Below are positions 60,901 to 64,000 of a DNA stretch of 64,000 nucleotides, piece by piece. This DNA comes from Dendrolimus kikuchii (taxonomy: Eukaryota; Arthropoda; Insecta; Lepidoptera; Lasiocampidae), in NCBI GenBank assembly GCA_019925095.2, contig CM034401.1, positions 5,987,838 to 6,051,837 of the forward strand. The letters run 5' to 3'. Numbering within the stretch: position 1 is the first letter of the stretch; each line of letters begins with the position of its first letter. Made by a program: the position numbers and the translations under genes. The notes beneath the pieces were generated by a model. That model worked only from the letters and a program-made list of their open reading frames with translations, made no database searches and was not told where the DNA came from.

Positions 60901-62704
60901 AGGTGGCACTGCAATCGGGTTTTAGATTTTTATTTTTTCAAAGCAGGATAATGTCCGCTAGGCCCGCTTGTTTACTATTACTATAATTTATAATTATTAA
61001 ATTAAATGCTTTGTTGCTTGATTTATTAACATTTATTTCAATTATTAACTTTTGTGATAAAATAAATTAAGAGCTAATGTGTGAAATATAAGGGTAATCA
61101 AAGAATGAAAACAAAAACTGTATTTATACATACGGTTGATGTTAAAATGTTGAGTAAATGCATCCTTCAGGGCATGAATATTCTCCCTTCTTATTTGCAA
61201 TGGTATATTATGTTTCAATGTTTTACAGTCCACCTGGCTATTGCAAAATGGACATTTACGACGTCCAACCCAGCATTTGTGGCAGAGGCTATGGCCACAA
61301 GCTGCTGTATCTGGTTCTCTGTAGTAATTACAACTGAAATATCACAGACAATTATTATGCTTTTCAGACAAGCTTCAAAACCACATAATTAGAATCAGAA
61401 AGTATTGGCTTGTTGTTCCTGTGTTGAAGTCACATGGTAAGTAATATTGAAATAATTTTGTGTTACTTATATTTGTAGTAACTATGAGAACAATATATCA
61501 TACTATAATCATATATATATCATACTATATCATTCTCGTATTATTTTGAGGGGTAAGGCTTTTTGTTTTAATATAATTTTAGTAGTAGACTTTGAGTATA
61601 ACATTTCAATTTGTATTAATATTACAAATGACCCAAAAAGATGTACTATTAATCAATTATGTACCATATTTGAAACAGAAAAGTATAGACATTCAATTGT
61701 AATCAAAGAAATCAGGTTCATATTTTTTTTAACTTAGACATGGAAAAAAATATCATGTTAAGTCACTCACAAAATGTTGTTTAAAATAAATAACCTTTTA
61801 CAATGTATAAACTTTTAAATTGTATAATATTTTCAATGGAAACTAAAACTAACTTAAAAATATATAATTAAAAACAAAAAAAAATCATTATAAATAATAT
61901 AATTAATGACTGTGTAACAAATCAATGCCAGATGGGAGTGTGCCCAGAAGGCTGGCTGCATTGCTGTGGTCTATGGAAATGCTTATTTGTTGGGCGAAAT
62001 ATGAGCCAGCCTTATGATCACAGGCGGCATGCAAGTTTGTTACAAATTTCTTTGAAGAAACTCTTTGCTAATCGACCCCACAGACTTAATGTTTCAACTC
62101 CAAATGGCATAAATATGTAACCCCTTCCTCAGGTTCCATGTTTGCACTGTTTGAGAACTTTTGTAGCAGCACTGGCAGCCTCTAACTCAGTCATTGGAAG
62201 ATGTGACAGTGCCAGAGTGTCGATACATCTCGCATACTAAATAACTGGCTGTTCCATCTTCCACGGAATAAGTGATATACTATCCAACTTTTTGCCATAT
62301 TCACATACCAAGCCATATGGCCGGTACATTGATGCTGACATAAGTGCGGTGGATGACATCATTGAGGCTGGCATGGCAATAACTTCGGCCAACCATTTTA
62401 ACCATTGATTTGTTGTTGTTTTCAAACCTGACATTACATAAAATGCTCATGATTCTTACCTAATTCGATTTACTTTATGCTTTAGAGATTTAATAAGAAA
62501 CAGATAATTGCACAACAGAATTATTCATCTGGAGGAGGCATAAAGTTTAGTCATTTTAATTCAGAATATAATTGCCTGATTTCTAAGTTTCTGAGTTGTG
62601 AACTTCAAATAATTGGTATTTGCTTACCATTCAAAACAGGTGACATGTCTAATTTGTTCACAAATATAATTCCTAACTTTAATTTTCTCTGTCGGACTGA
62701 TCAT
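36924..62704 (-). CDS. BRCA1: BRCA1 orthologue, complete gene of nine coding exons
   Basis: Nuclear DNA-repair factor. With BARD1, family members form a RING ubiquitin ligase acting on nucleosomal H2A, and their BRCT pair binds phosphoproteins in homologous recombination and checkpoint control. Exons 62704-62628, 61333-61134, 59983-57945, 57218-57058, 56824-56243, 51274-51178, 48735-48601, 42862-42736 and 37096-36924 join in frame to 1196 aa, all with GT..AG introns. RING: Cys23, Cys26, Cys38, His40, Cys43, Cys46, Cys53, Cys56. The centre (93-825) is low-complexity, polar and Lys/Asn/Ser-rich, with a basic RRSSRKRKGRNK at about 211-222 (possible nuclear signal) and several SQ dipeptides. BRCT1 is about 970-1052 (THLVVSV, SKWIVSYAWVEKCL); BRCT2 about 1074-1196 (VFTGFKFFC, NYEWVLNCLGSY). 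Exon order mirrors vertebrate BRCA1, including one outsized central exon. 1196 aa is shorter than human BRCA1 (1863). Confidence 0.92.
37269..37396. mobile_element. Hairpin MITE, ggttcctatatcttac family, in BRCA1 intron 8
   Basis: gccggttcctacatcttactt at the left and a matching aagaatacaaccggc at the right, with ttaaaatttgacataagc and caaatttcaacc as the inner inverted pair. Confidence 0.7.
37540..37900 (+). repeat. GC-rich retroelement-like segment
   Basis: Contains tgcatttatgcatctcctcgg, partly shared with 47335-47400, and overlapping short frames without recognised domains. Probably the 3' UTR of a non-LTR element. Confidence 0.35.
38020..38150 (+). repeat. SINE-like repeat related to family A
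   Basis: Contains ctcatcctaaagggtggcat, tgttgcaaacgtctataggcg and a tail tttgcaataaaaaaaat. Related in its 3' half to SINE-like repeat A and to about 15960-16060. Confidence 0.5.
38151..38690 (-). mobile_element. Probable 5' part of a non-LTR retrotransposon
   Basis: GC-rich block with three overlapping minus-strand frames (around 38222-38464, 38371-38604 and 38448-38672), suggesting one frame broken by indels. Pro/Gly/Arg-rich products without a nameable domain. The island borders sharply on AT-rich DNA. Identity is inference. Confidence 0.3.
38691..39640. other. AT-rich intron 8 sequence with repeat fragments
   Basis: 39385-39560 carries words shared with Helitron and SINE tails (tctgaaccagcttgaccgat, gcgggcacaactagttt). 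No exon seen. Confidence 0.35.
39640..39812 (+). repeat. Dispersed repeat related to 36255-36460
   Basis: Shares gtggtatagcgtcat, atagcctatgacactccctg and gattaccccctacaacgtc. It lacks the head seen at 36255. Confidence 0.55.
39925..40395 (-). repeat. SINE-like repeat A copy interrupted by a hairpin MITE
   Basis: 39930-40028 is the tail half and 40212-40395 the head half of one repeat A copy. The interval is a palindromic MITE. The order shows that the MITE arrived after the retroposon. Confidence 0.7.
40030..40209. mobile_element. Hairpin MITE nested in SINE-like repeat A
   Basis: The arms run from agctgtggtggatttatggc plus cggttcctatag to ataggaaccggcc plus gataaatccgccactgc. The outer part of the arms (gtggcggatttat) is not seen in the other copies, so those may be truncated, or this one is a longer family member. 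Confidence 0.75.
40396..41100. other. Intron 8 sequence, no gene
   Basis: AT-rich, then a GC-richer end (40930-41100). This end may continue after the repeat at 41102-41535, i.e. one older element split by that insertion. Confidence 0.35.
41102..41535 (+). repeat. actaggatat-cccgcgacttcgtc family, copy 3
   Basis: Begins gagaatatgcccgcgatttc and carries cccgcgggattcccgggac, ctatcgttttagtgaaaac, cgaaccgctcccggg and ccgcatcgaaatcggcccag. It lies within GC-richer unidentified sequence on both sides. Confidence 0.65.
41536..42270. other. Intron 8 sequence with no recognised gene
   Basis: The 75-aa frame at 41737-41964 has no domain. AT-rich from about 41970. Confidence 0.35.
42272..42465. mobile_element. 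Palindromic MITE, aaactacgttttaacggttt family, copy 2
   Basis: Left arm taaaactacgttttaacgg and ttttaagcgcagtaattt; centre tgatcacggccactgaaaag; right side cgaaacgtcgg then acaagtcg and acttaagaaaat. The order is the same as at 53141 and 26790, with the right arm rearranged. Confidence 0.65.
42736..42862 (-). CDS. BRCA1: BRCA1 coding exon 8 (middle of BRCT2)
   Basis: Acceptor gttgctag, donor TTTGTTT|GTAAGT. Encodes DMLESSGGQVVNSVQQVQV and then a polar loop ending QEDRFV. Leaves one base of the Tyr codon finished by exon 9. Confidence 0.92.
42885..43430 (-). repeat. actaggatat-cccgcgacttcgtc family, copy 4 (reversed)
   Basis: Full-length reverse copy ending about 20 bp upstream of BRCA1 exon 8 (42862), i.e. 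very close to its splice acceptor. Blocks in reverse: acatgccgtgtctgtac, gggccgatttcgatg, ccgcgggaattttt and tccgacacagttt. Confidence 0.65.
43797..43925 (+). repeat. LINE 3'-tail-like repeat
   Basis: cctggggttgactggaaaag, agcgataagacc and a tail ttcaataaagacttattgat match the 3' ends of common lepidopteran non-LTR elements. A related piece lies at about 1331-1430. Confidence 0.5.
44401..44533. mobile_element. Hairpin MITE, ggttcctatatcttac family, in BRCA1 intron 7
   Basis: Arms cgttcctatatcttacaaac and cgtaaaacacaggaaccgg, with inner ttttactatcggttaaaatt and the partly matching atttctattgatggtgg. Confidence 0.65.
44583..44845 (+). repeat. Repeat of the ctgcccgcgacttcgtccg type with ggtgctccgctcctattgg body
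   Basis: Head tctgcccgcgacttcgtccg, body cattcttcattggtgctccg and agcctatagccttcctcg, tail cctgagattagcgcgttca. Other copies: 53880, 60100 (-) and 60572 (-). Confidence 0.6.
45002..45132. mobile_element. Hairpin MITE, ggttcctatatcttac family, in BRCA1 intron 7
   Basis: Arms gccggttcttataacttact and cggtcgatataggaaccggc, inner tcggttaaattttgacat and atggcaaatttaaaccgata. Confidence 0.7.
45238..45503 (-). mobile_element. tRNA-like SINE (third type) in BRCA1 intron 7
   Basis: On the minus strand, gtggtagcgtaatggctagcg (A-box-like) and gggcgcgggttcgatttgg (B-box-like) at one end, and gcagtgggaaatttacggac at the other. This is a common lepidopteran SINE layout. It includes a G tract at about 45288-45300. 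Confidence 0.6.
45504..46365. other. Intron 7 sequence with no recognised gene
   Basis: A 100-aa reverse frame at 45719-46021 is Cys/Phe/Val-rich but has no domain, no splice context and no family resemblance I can name. Treated as chance. Confidence 0.35.
46366..47126. mobile_element. hAT-like non-autonomous element, TAGGGATGGGCC ends
   Basis: tagggatgggcc at 46366 is inverted as ggcccatcccta ending at 47126. Sub-terminal regions are filled with short cggccgaa/ttcggccg words in both orientations, a pattern typical of hAT-type ends. Flanks gattttaa and ctttttaa match at 6 of 8 positions. No transposase frame remains. Confidence 0.65.
47180..47265 (-). repeat. SINE-like repeat A, tail fragment
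   Basis: ttttttttattgcgaaactgac, aggcaaacggttcacg and gttaccgtcgcctatagac match the family tail. Confidence 0.5.
47464..48415. mobile_element. pogo/Tigger-like non-autonomous element
   Basis: Starts CAGTGGAG and ends CTCCACTG, with TA on both sides (47462-47463 and 48416-48417), and has cggataatcgag words near both ends as in Tigger/pogo elements. No transposase frame. Its centre is occupied by a second element (47969-48349). It ends about 185 bp before BRCA1 exon 7. Confidence 0.7.
47969..48349. mobile_element. MITE nested in the Tigger-like element
   Basis: aggggtctatccacaaactacg at the left and tgatgtaatttatggatggcc at the right are imperfect inverted copies, and the interior has a further pair (gtcacacgtatttcatga and gtgacgtcacgaaatg). 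GC-richer than its host element. Confidence 0.6.
48465..48575 (-). mobile_element. tRNA-SINE 3' fragment next to BRCA1 exon 7
   Basis: acattgtatatccccaagct, gcttgtgttatgggtaaga and gatgatcccagactccc match the body of the SINE at 49728-49975 in the same orientation. It ends within 30 bp of the exon 7 donor (48600). Confidence 0.6.
48601..48735 (-). CDS. BRCA1: BRCA1 coding exon 7 (linker and start of BRCT2)
   Basis: 45 codons, phase 0 at both ends. Acceptor ggtttag, donor TTGAAG|GTGATT. Encodes the inter-BRCT linker (EFFEALDSTGEPG, MRSRTSKRK) and VFTGFKFFCMPPFSIL, the first strand and helix of BRCT2. Confidence 0.93.
48792..49494 (+). mobile_element. Lep1-like non-autonomous Helitron, copy 3
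   Basis: Head ccctatcaatattataaatc with gtctgtctgtctg, an (AT)n run at about 48878-48916, a 9-bp array at about 49193-49290, and an end in the hairpin gtttaccc gcg gggtaaac followed by CTAG|T. It lies in BRCA1 intron 6, about 55 bp from exon 7. Confidence 0.7.
49193..49290. repeat. 9-bp minisatellite inside Helitron copy 3
   Basis: GGTCGATTT repeated, shifting to GGTCGATGT, about ten units in exact 9-bp register. Occupies the same internal position as the arrays in copies 1 and 2. Confidence 0.85.
49728..49975 (-). mobile_element. tRNA-derived SINE, best-preserved copy
   Basis: On the minus strand, an A-box TGGTTGAGCGGG and B-box GGTTCGATTCC are correctly ordered, preceded by ggcctctg and followed by a non-tRNA body and an (ATT)n tail (49730-49747). 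A polymerase III-transcribed retroposon, not a tRNA gene. In BRCA1 intron 6. Confidence 0.8.
49976..50390. other. Intron 6 sequence with no recognised element
   Basis: AT-rich; nothing supported. Confidence 0.35.
50392..50800 (+). repeat. actaggatat-cccgcgacttcgtc family, copy 5
   Basis: Head actaggatatgtctgcgatt, then aactgtgtcggaataagc, aaccgctcccg, tgctatcgatcagtg and an end cagatattctagtata. Internally shortened relative to copy 2. Confidence 0.65.
51178..51274 (-). CDS. BRCA1: BRCA1 coding exon 6 (end of BRCT1)
   Basis: Too short to be noticed as an ORF. Acceptor tttttacag, donor AACGAA|GTAAGT. Reads SVKYIRALAASKWIVSYAWV and a further 12 residues, closely paralleling the human LKYFLGIAGGKWVVSYFWV segment, with the phosphate-contacting lysine kept. 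Confidence 0.93.
51360..51460. mobile_element. Hairpin MITE, ggttcctatatcttac family, partial, in BRCA1 intron 5
   Basis: atttgacataaattatatgg and gcttatgtcaaattttaacc form the inner hairpin, with decayed arms tcggcag and catcggc. It lies about 90 bp upstream of exon 6. Confidence 0.5.
51461..53140. other. Intron 5 sequence with no recognised gene
   Basis: Short frames at 51615-51830 and 52771-53034 carry no known domain. About 52835-52940 has an inverted pair around gcgtactcctgcgagccgta and tacggctcgcaggtaagtacg, a possible small palindromic element. Confidence 0.4.
53141..53365. mobile_element. Palindromic MITE, aaactacgttttaacggttt family, best copy
   Basis: taaaactacgttttaacgg and ttttaagcgcggcaatttt at the left are inverted at the right as aaattaccgcgcttaaaa and ccgttaaaacgtaattttat. 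Inner pair tttccgacgttt and aaacgtcggg-like. About 190-220 bp, no ORF. Confidence 0.75.
53728..53859. mobile_element. Tc1/mariner-type MITE of 132 bp
   Basis: CACTGGTCAGTAGCAGCAAA plus taaaccgggcca at the left and tggcccggtttatttgct plus ctccagtg at the right are inverted, and TA flanks both ends. No ORF. Confidence 0.75.
53880..54246 (+). repeat. ctgcccgcgacttcgtccg-type repeat, split by the LINE insertion
   Basis: Head tctgcccacgacttcgtccg, body ggtgctccgctcctattggt, tail ttaaatcggtcccgtcgttt and attagcccgtacagataaac. The tail continues after the LINE at about 56004 (agataaacaaaaaatttg), showing that the LINE landed in this older repeat. Confidence 0.65.
54229..54246. repeat. Target site duplication (left) of the RTE-type LINE
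   Basis: AGATAAACAAAAAATTTG, 18 bp, identical to 56004-56021. Confidence 0.9.
54247..55989 (+). CDS. LINE reverse transcriptase, 5'-truncated open frame
   Basis: About 580 codons open to TGA at 55987-55989. RNA-templated DNA synthesis enzyme of a non-LTR element. Motifs (numbered from the start of the open frame): FLDLQKAFD at about 221-229, HQGSVLSPFLF at about 281-291, catalytic YADD at about 315-318, FKYLGS near 380. The C-terminal basic region has GRRGRPKKCWLDVV. No initiator belongs to the element: the TTG at 54244 lies in the target duplication, so the endonuclease domain and start were lost on insertion. Not expected to be translated as an active protein. Confidence 0.9.
   Translation, partial: YDKLESSEGQKLVYKLARSRIKAAQDISKCRCVKDPGGNLLCEDLAVKERWRSYFHELLNKQHKEVQPPYLPPNQGLVPPITPEEVHRALRRMRNRKAVGADGVPIEAWKAMGPRGVGILTNLFNRILLTGNIPSQWRLSVITPGKGSVQECENYRGIKVMSHTMKLFERIIDSRIRQECTVSGCQYGFHPEHGIMDPVFALRIIMEKYRTKNTPLHFLFLDLQKAFDCVPRVMIWWALRSKGVPETYIDIIRDMYRDSDSMVRTAVGDTTPFPITVEVHQGSVLSPFLFSVILDEVSNSIRDAHEQPPWLLMYADDIALADSDRGRLVQRVNACKRSLENGGLKLNVAKTEYLACNTTDPTFVRIGEDTVERTDQFKYLGSVLSASGDIDHEVKARITAAWAKWREVTGVICDPKMPVKLKGQVYKSIIRPVLLYGSEAWPVLERHKQGLRVTEMNMLRWMCGVTRKDRVRNSRIRGSLHVRDIADKLQECRLRWYGHVLRRPANYVGNKCLAMPPPPGPGRRGRPKKCWLDVVKDDMRTNGLKTGDAEDRAKWSRKSRKADPGRRSERSERNRDLTLG
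54247..56003 (+). mobile_element. Young RTE-type non-LTR retrotransposon, 5' truncated
   Basis: Bounded by a perfect 18-bp target duplication. It starts inside the reverse transcriptase ORF, runs to its stop and ends in a short (GAT)n tail, as RTE-type elements do. Oriented opposite to BRCA1, in intron 5, ending 240 bp from the exon 5 donor. The ORF is uninterrupted, so the copy is recent. The fragment at 23466-23850 is an older relative. Confidence 0.9.
56004..56021. repeat. Target site duplication (right) of the RTE-type LINE
   Basis: AGATAAACAAAAAATTTG, identical to 54229-54246, immediately after the (GAT)n tail. Confidence 0.9.
56243..56824 (-). CDS. BRCA1: BRCA1 coding exon 5 (linker and start of BRCT1)
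   Basis: Acceptor catttttgcag, donor CAGAG|GTAAGT. The first two thirds are linker. From about residue 970 comes the BRCT1 start (KYCIAGSCLNGTELIKL) and DLTHLVVSVDEE. The serine in GSCLNG aligns with the human phosphate-binding serine of BRCT1. Confidence 0.92.
57058..57218 (-). CDS. BRCA1: BRCA1 coding exon 4
   Basis: Acceptor ttgccag, donor GAAAA|GTAAGT, phase 0 in and phase 2 out. Encodes DAVSVLCIDQFTPSTSK and an acidic, serine-rich stretch ending VVEETPE. Confidence 0.85.
57219..57944. other. BRCA1 intron 3, AT-rich, with no clear element
   Basis: Bounded by donor GTATAC and acceptor ttgccag. About 57300-57450 has words resembling Helitron-type repeats (ccgcgggatagatg, gaacgaaattcg) but no ends were defined. 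Confidence 0.5.
57945..59983 (-). CDS. BRCA1: BRCA1 coding exon 3, large central exon
   Basis: 2039 nt, fully open. Acceptor ttatttccag, donor GTTGAG|GTATAC. Low-complexity, highly charged region (residues 93-771) without a folded domain I can name. Contains basic RRSSRKRKGRNK and a hydrophobic island MRMPFIKKGALCP near residue 410. Corresponds in place to the large exon of vertebrate BRCA1. The M at 59984 is only the ORF edge, since the codon is CTG split over the junction. Confidence 0.9.
60100..60192 (-). repeat. Fragment of ggtgctccgctcctattgg repeat family
   Basis: aacgcgctaatctcaggaac and gaggaaggctataggctat, as in the next copy at 60572. Confidence 0.5.
60193..60571. other. BRCA1 intron 2, AT-rich, nothing recognised
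   Basis: No coding pattern or repeat ends seen. Confidence 0.35.
60572..60785 (-). repeat. ggtgctccgctcctattgg repeat family, reverse copy
   Basis: gaacgcgctaatctcaggaa, cctatatatcatcacgcta, ccaataggagcggagcacca, then gcgggcacagctagtt. Matches 44583-44845 in reverse. Confidence 0.65.
61134..61333 (-). CDS. BRCA1: BRCA1 coding exon 2 (RING domain)
   Basis: Acceptor gatatttcag, donor AACC|GTATGT. Supplies the third base of Cys26 and the remaining ligands in CGHSLCHKCW and RKCPFC, then a helix (IRRENIHALKDAFTQHF) expected to pack against BARD1. Confidence 0.93.
61925..62360 (-). pseudogene. Decayed C-terminal part of a non-LTR retrotransposon polyprotein
   Basis: On the minus strand, frames interrupted by stops and at least one frameshift read PWKMEQPVI, CIDTLALSHLP, AASAATK, then FMPFGVETLSLWG, then AGSYFAQQISISI and NAASLLGTLPS. 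These correspond in order to the domain found after reverse transcriptase in some animal LINE polyproteins (forms such as VPFAVETLGPWG and RAGSYLGQRIS). It is in the same orientation as BRCA1 and lies in its intron 1; it is not part of the gene. Confidence 0.7.
62628..62704 (-). CDS. BRCA1: BRCA1 coding exon 1 (residues 1-25 and part of Cys26)
   Basis: ATG at 62704, 17 nt after an acceptor (ctttgcag, exon from 62721). Donor GAATG|GTAAGC. Encodes the N-terminal helix and the first RING cysteine, Cys23 of CFEC; the second cysteine codon is split over the junction. Confidence 0.9.
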
Positions 62705-63100
62705 GTTTGCTTCTTATAAACCTGCAAAGAATTGTGAAATCTATCTTATATTTTATTACTGTACGTATAACATCAGTTATTGAGGGAATCTCTTGATGTT
62801 TATTGGTTACACTAAAGCGACTCTGTAATGACGACTCAACTGTAGTTACTTTCTAGAGGACCCAGGCCCACCCACTGTTTACATAAAATAAAAATATGTG
62901 ATTGTGACGAGTGATTCAGGACTAATTTTAGGGATCAAAAAGAGTTTTTTGTGAAATACTGTATTTCATTCGGGCTGATCATATTATTTATTACTATTAT
63001 AAAACTCGTTTTACCTTAGTCTGTAGTAATCTCAAATATCATAATTAACAATTAACCAGATTAGTTTCTTAGAAAACTCTGCTTGTTTTTCTTCGCGCCA
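62705..63100 (-). promoter_or_regulatory. BRCA1: Candidate BRCA1 5' UTR and promoter region
   Basis: The BRCA1 start exon begins at acceptor 62721, so the first exon must lie upstream. A possible donor AAG|GTAAAA ends an exon at 63015. TTCTTCGCGCCA at 63089-63100, an E2F-like site, lies just beyond, which fits S-phase control known for BRCA1 genes. All of this is inference from short motifs. Confidence 0.3.
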
Positions 63101-63275
63101 CAACTCGTAAAACGCAATATCAAAACACAAAGTGACACAAATGTATTGATTGACACTTGAGTTAACGGCGTTGACATTTCACAATACCCCACAAACTACT
63201 ATGGATACTACGTATCATTACACTGACTGACATAATCATTCACAACCTGCATGGCAGTTCACCTAGCAATTCGCC

Positions 63276-63693
63276 GCTTTTTTTTTCCTTTTTTGCGGCG
63301 ACGGAAAATCCTTAACCGATTTACGCACAAACTGGGCCGTTGCTAGGGGAACGACACGCGGCGGTCGGTGGCGATAACACTGCAGCAATAGTATGCTCTT
63401 GGCAGTGCTCCGTCCGCGATCGACGTCACAGAATAGTGTGGAAGACTCCGAGCGTTGCTACACGAGCGAGCAACCCCAATACCCACTAAAAACCCCCTCC
63501 TCCCTGTCGACCCTGCGCTTTTGTTTGTGTTGGAAAGGCTGAGATTTAGAACATAGTTACGCCCAGTCGATCCAGCGCAATAAAGTGCCTGGAATGTGTC
63601 CTGGGAGAACACACCCCACTTCGTTGTGCGAGGGTAGAAGGTCCTTTGCTCTCCTAGCAAGCTAAAGGCCCCCCTCGGTAAACGAAACCTAAC
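63276..63693 (-). mobile_element. 3' UTR and poly-A tail of R1-clade LINE
   Basis: Follows the stop at 63694 on the minus strand and ends in A-rich tracts (63300-63276 region, complement of ttttttttccttttttgcgg). GC-rich and without a long frame. The 105-aa frame at 63343-63660 overlaps it by chance. Confidence 0.55.
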
Positions 63694-63999
63694 TCAGGGA
63701 GGGAAGTAATGCGCGTACCTGCCTCTCCGGGTGCCAGCTGAAGGCCGGCGACCTCGAGAAGACGCATTAGCACGCGCTGCAGGACTTCTCTTCCTATCGC
63801 GTTCTGCGGCCTCCTTGAGTGACATTACTGTCTCACAAAAAGTAACCGTAGCCCCCCAATTGTCGCCGCTCTGCAGCATGGCCTTGACCAAGTCGCAGAG
63901 CGAATCGATCGGACCTATGCGCGTCTCAAGTTCGAAACGCTGCGGCGCCCATGCGGCGCACTCGACTAGCGTGTGTAACGCCGTGTCGGGCGCGCCGCA
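63694..63999 (-). CDS. C-terminus of an R1-clade LINE ORF2, runs off the window
   Basis: Open on the minus strand from the window edge to TGA/TAG at 63694. Reads CGAPDTALHTLVECAAW (the Cys/His zinc-knuckle-like end of R1-type ORF2), then a GPIDSLCDLVKAML helix, WGATVTFCETVMSLKEAAER and a basic tail. This C-terminal arrangement is characteristic of the R1 clade. Only the last 100 or so codons are in the window, and they are intact. The element lies upstream of BRCA1 in the same orientation. Confidence 0.8.
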   Translation of the reverse strand, partial: CGAPDTALHTLVECAAWAPQRFELETRIGPIDSLCDLVKAMLQSGDNWGATVTFCETVMSLKEAAERDRKRSPAARANASSRGRRPSAGTRRGRYAHYFPP

Positions 64000-64000
64000 C

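Overview
The window is a eukaryotic, almost certainly lepidopteran (moth or butterfly), nuclear segment. The evidence is AT-rich DNA, short exons with GT..AG introns, a delta-9 acyl-CoA desaturase whose closest family resemblance is to moth enzymes, and many repeats of lepidopteran type (Lep1-like Helitrons, tRNA-derived SINEs, RTE and R1-clade LINEs, hairpin MITEs). There are no operons, ribosome binding sites, CRISPR arrays or stand-alone tRNA/rRNA genes that I could support.

Two complete host genes can be assembled exon by exon, both on the minus strand. (1) 21861-12651: a four-exon delta-9 acyl-CoA desaturase of 352 aa, with all three His boxes and the lepidopteran signature KPSE. A possible non-coding first exon and promoter lie near 27297-27640. 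(2) 62704-36924: a nine-exon BRCA1 orthologue of 1196 aa, with an N-terminal C3HC4 RING, one very large central exon (2039 nt) and a C-terminal tandem BRCT. Every splice junction keeps frame and each gene ends in a stop, so both look functional. A single zDHHC palmitoyltransferase exon (2229-2484, plus) is all I can see of a third host gene.

Most of the rest is mobile DNA. 1-2200: Lep1-like Helitron, a small TIR element. 3170-7214: old repeats, a MITE with perfect 63-bp arms, and an internally deleted Ty3/gypsy element with identical 218-bp terminal repeats and one open fused ORF. 7446-12600: MITEs, an old tRNA-SINE, otherwise AT-rich. 12651-21900: desaturase, its introns holding a hAT relic, hairpin elements and SINE-like copies. 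22700-36900: the region upstream of the desaturase and between the two genes, with an old RTE LINE fragment, TIR elements, a Lep1-like Helitron carrying a 9-bp minisatellite, and SINEs. 36924-62704: BRCA1, with introns full of insertions, including a young RTE-type LINE with a perfect 18-bp target duplication 240 bp from exon 5, a pogo/Tigger-like element, a hAT-like element and at least three hairpin MITEs. 62705-64000: putative BRCA1 5' region, then the 3' end of an R1-clade LINE running off the window.

The two complete genes are not functionally linked as far as is known: one makes unsaturated fatty acyl chains in the ER, the other is a nuclear DNA-damage ubiquitin ligase subunit. No novel multi-gene system is evident. 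The points most worth a second look are the intact but divergent insect BRCA1, the deleted gypsy element with an open fused ORF, and the Helitron-like family that carries 9-bp-periodic arrays at one internal position.
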